NCBI GenBank assembly: GCA_905236275.1
Contig: CAJOPI010000213.1
Location: 1 to 5,436 of the forward strand
Direction of reading: 5' to 3'
Origin: an uncultured Lachnospiraceae bacterium
GTDB lineage: Bacteria; Bacillota; Clostridia; Lachnospirales; Lachnospiraceae
DNA: 5,436 nt
The notes below the pieces were generated by a model. That model had not been told where the DNA came from, did no database searches, and was given only the letters and a program-made list of their open reading frames with translations. Of this stretch, positions 5,390-5,436 are shown piece by piece. The translations under genes were made by a program, and so were the position numbers. Each line of letters starts with the position of its first letter. Position 1 is the first letter of the stretch.

Positions 5390-5436
5390 CATTTACAGAA
5401 ATGATATAGAGCTGGATTTTTCAGTCAATATAAATC
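5376..5436 (+). CDS. cobD: Threonine-phosphate decarboxylase, N-terminus only (cut by window end)
   Basis: Only the first 20 codons are present. They read MHGGDIYRND, then IELDFSVNIN, which is the characteristic start of the PLP-dependent L-threonine O-3-phosphate decarboxylases (HGG near the N-terminus, then DFSxNxN). These enzymes make (R)-1-amino-2-propanol O-2-phosphate, the substrate of the neighbouring CbiB, so the gene context agrees. The ATG overlaps the end of cbiB by 14 nt in another frame and has GGGAG 5 nt upstream. The PLP lysine and the rest of the fold lie outside the window. A histidinol-phosphate aminotransferase-like relative is the main alternative, but the HGG/DFSVNIN pattern and position favour CobD. 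Intactness cannot be judged. Confidence 0.8.
   Translation, partial: MHGGDIYRNDIELDFSVNIN

Overview
The window looks like a chromosomal segment of an anaerobic Clostridia-type Firmicute, most likely Lachnospiraceae. The grounds are strong AGGAGG-type ribosome binding sites, moderate GC content in the genes with AT-rich spacers, many AGG/AGA/ATA codons, and a long (396-residue) PRPP synthetase of the kind I associate with that family. The taxon is an inference from style and was not established by any search.

Layout. On the minus strand, 88-1278 is prs (ribose-phosphate pyrophosphokinase). A compact 140-base divergent intergenic region (1279-1418) carries back-to-back sigma-70-like promoters and a 7-bp-arm inverted repeat spanning both -35 boxes. 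On the plus strand from 1419 to the right edge runs one tightly packed operon for the late steps of cobalamin (vitamin B12) assembly: a 92-residue protein of unknown function, cobT, a cobU homologue, cobS, a second very short cobU-like gene, cbiB, and the first 20 codons of a threonine-phosphate decarboxylase (cobD) that is cut by the window end. All gene junctions but one overlap (4, 1, 4, 4 and 14 nt). The exception is an 18-nt gap between cobU and cobS, so translational coupling is likely throughout.

How the genes work together. CobD would make (R)-1-amino-2-propanol phosphate. CbiB attaches it to adenosylcobyric acid to give adenosylcobinamide phosphate. CobU-type activity kinases salvaged cobinamide and activates it as adenosylcobinamide-GDP. 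CobT makes alpha-ribazole phosphate from nicotinate mononucleotide and a lower-ligand base such as dimethylbenzimidazole. CobS joins the two halves. No corrin-ring genes, adenosyltransferase or alpha-ribazole phosphatase lie in the window. The presence of CbiB and CobD implies that the cell handles cobyric acid (made or imported), not only cobinamide.

Most notable points: (1) two CobU-family proteins with complementary sets of conserved motifs, one keeping the guanylylation histidines and the other keeping the EVGxGIVP motif; (2) an unrecognised small protein translationally coupled to cobT; (3) a strong promoter placed so close to the first gene that the leader would be about 14 nt, leaving no room for a cobalamin riboswitch; (4) a putative shared operator between prs and the cob operon.
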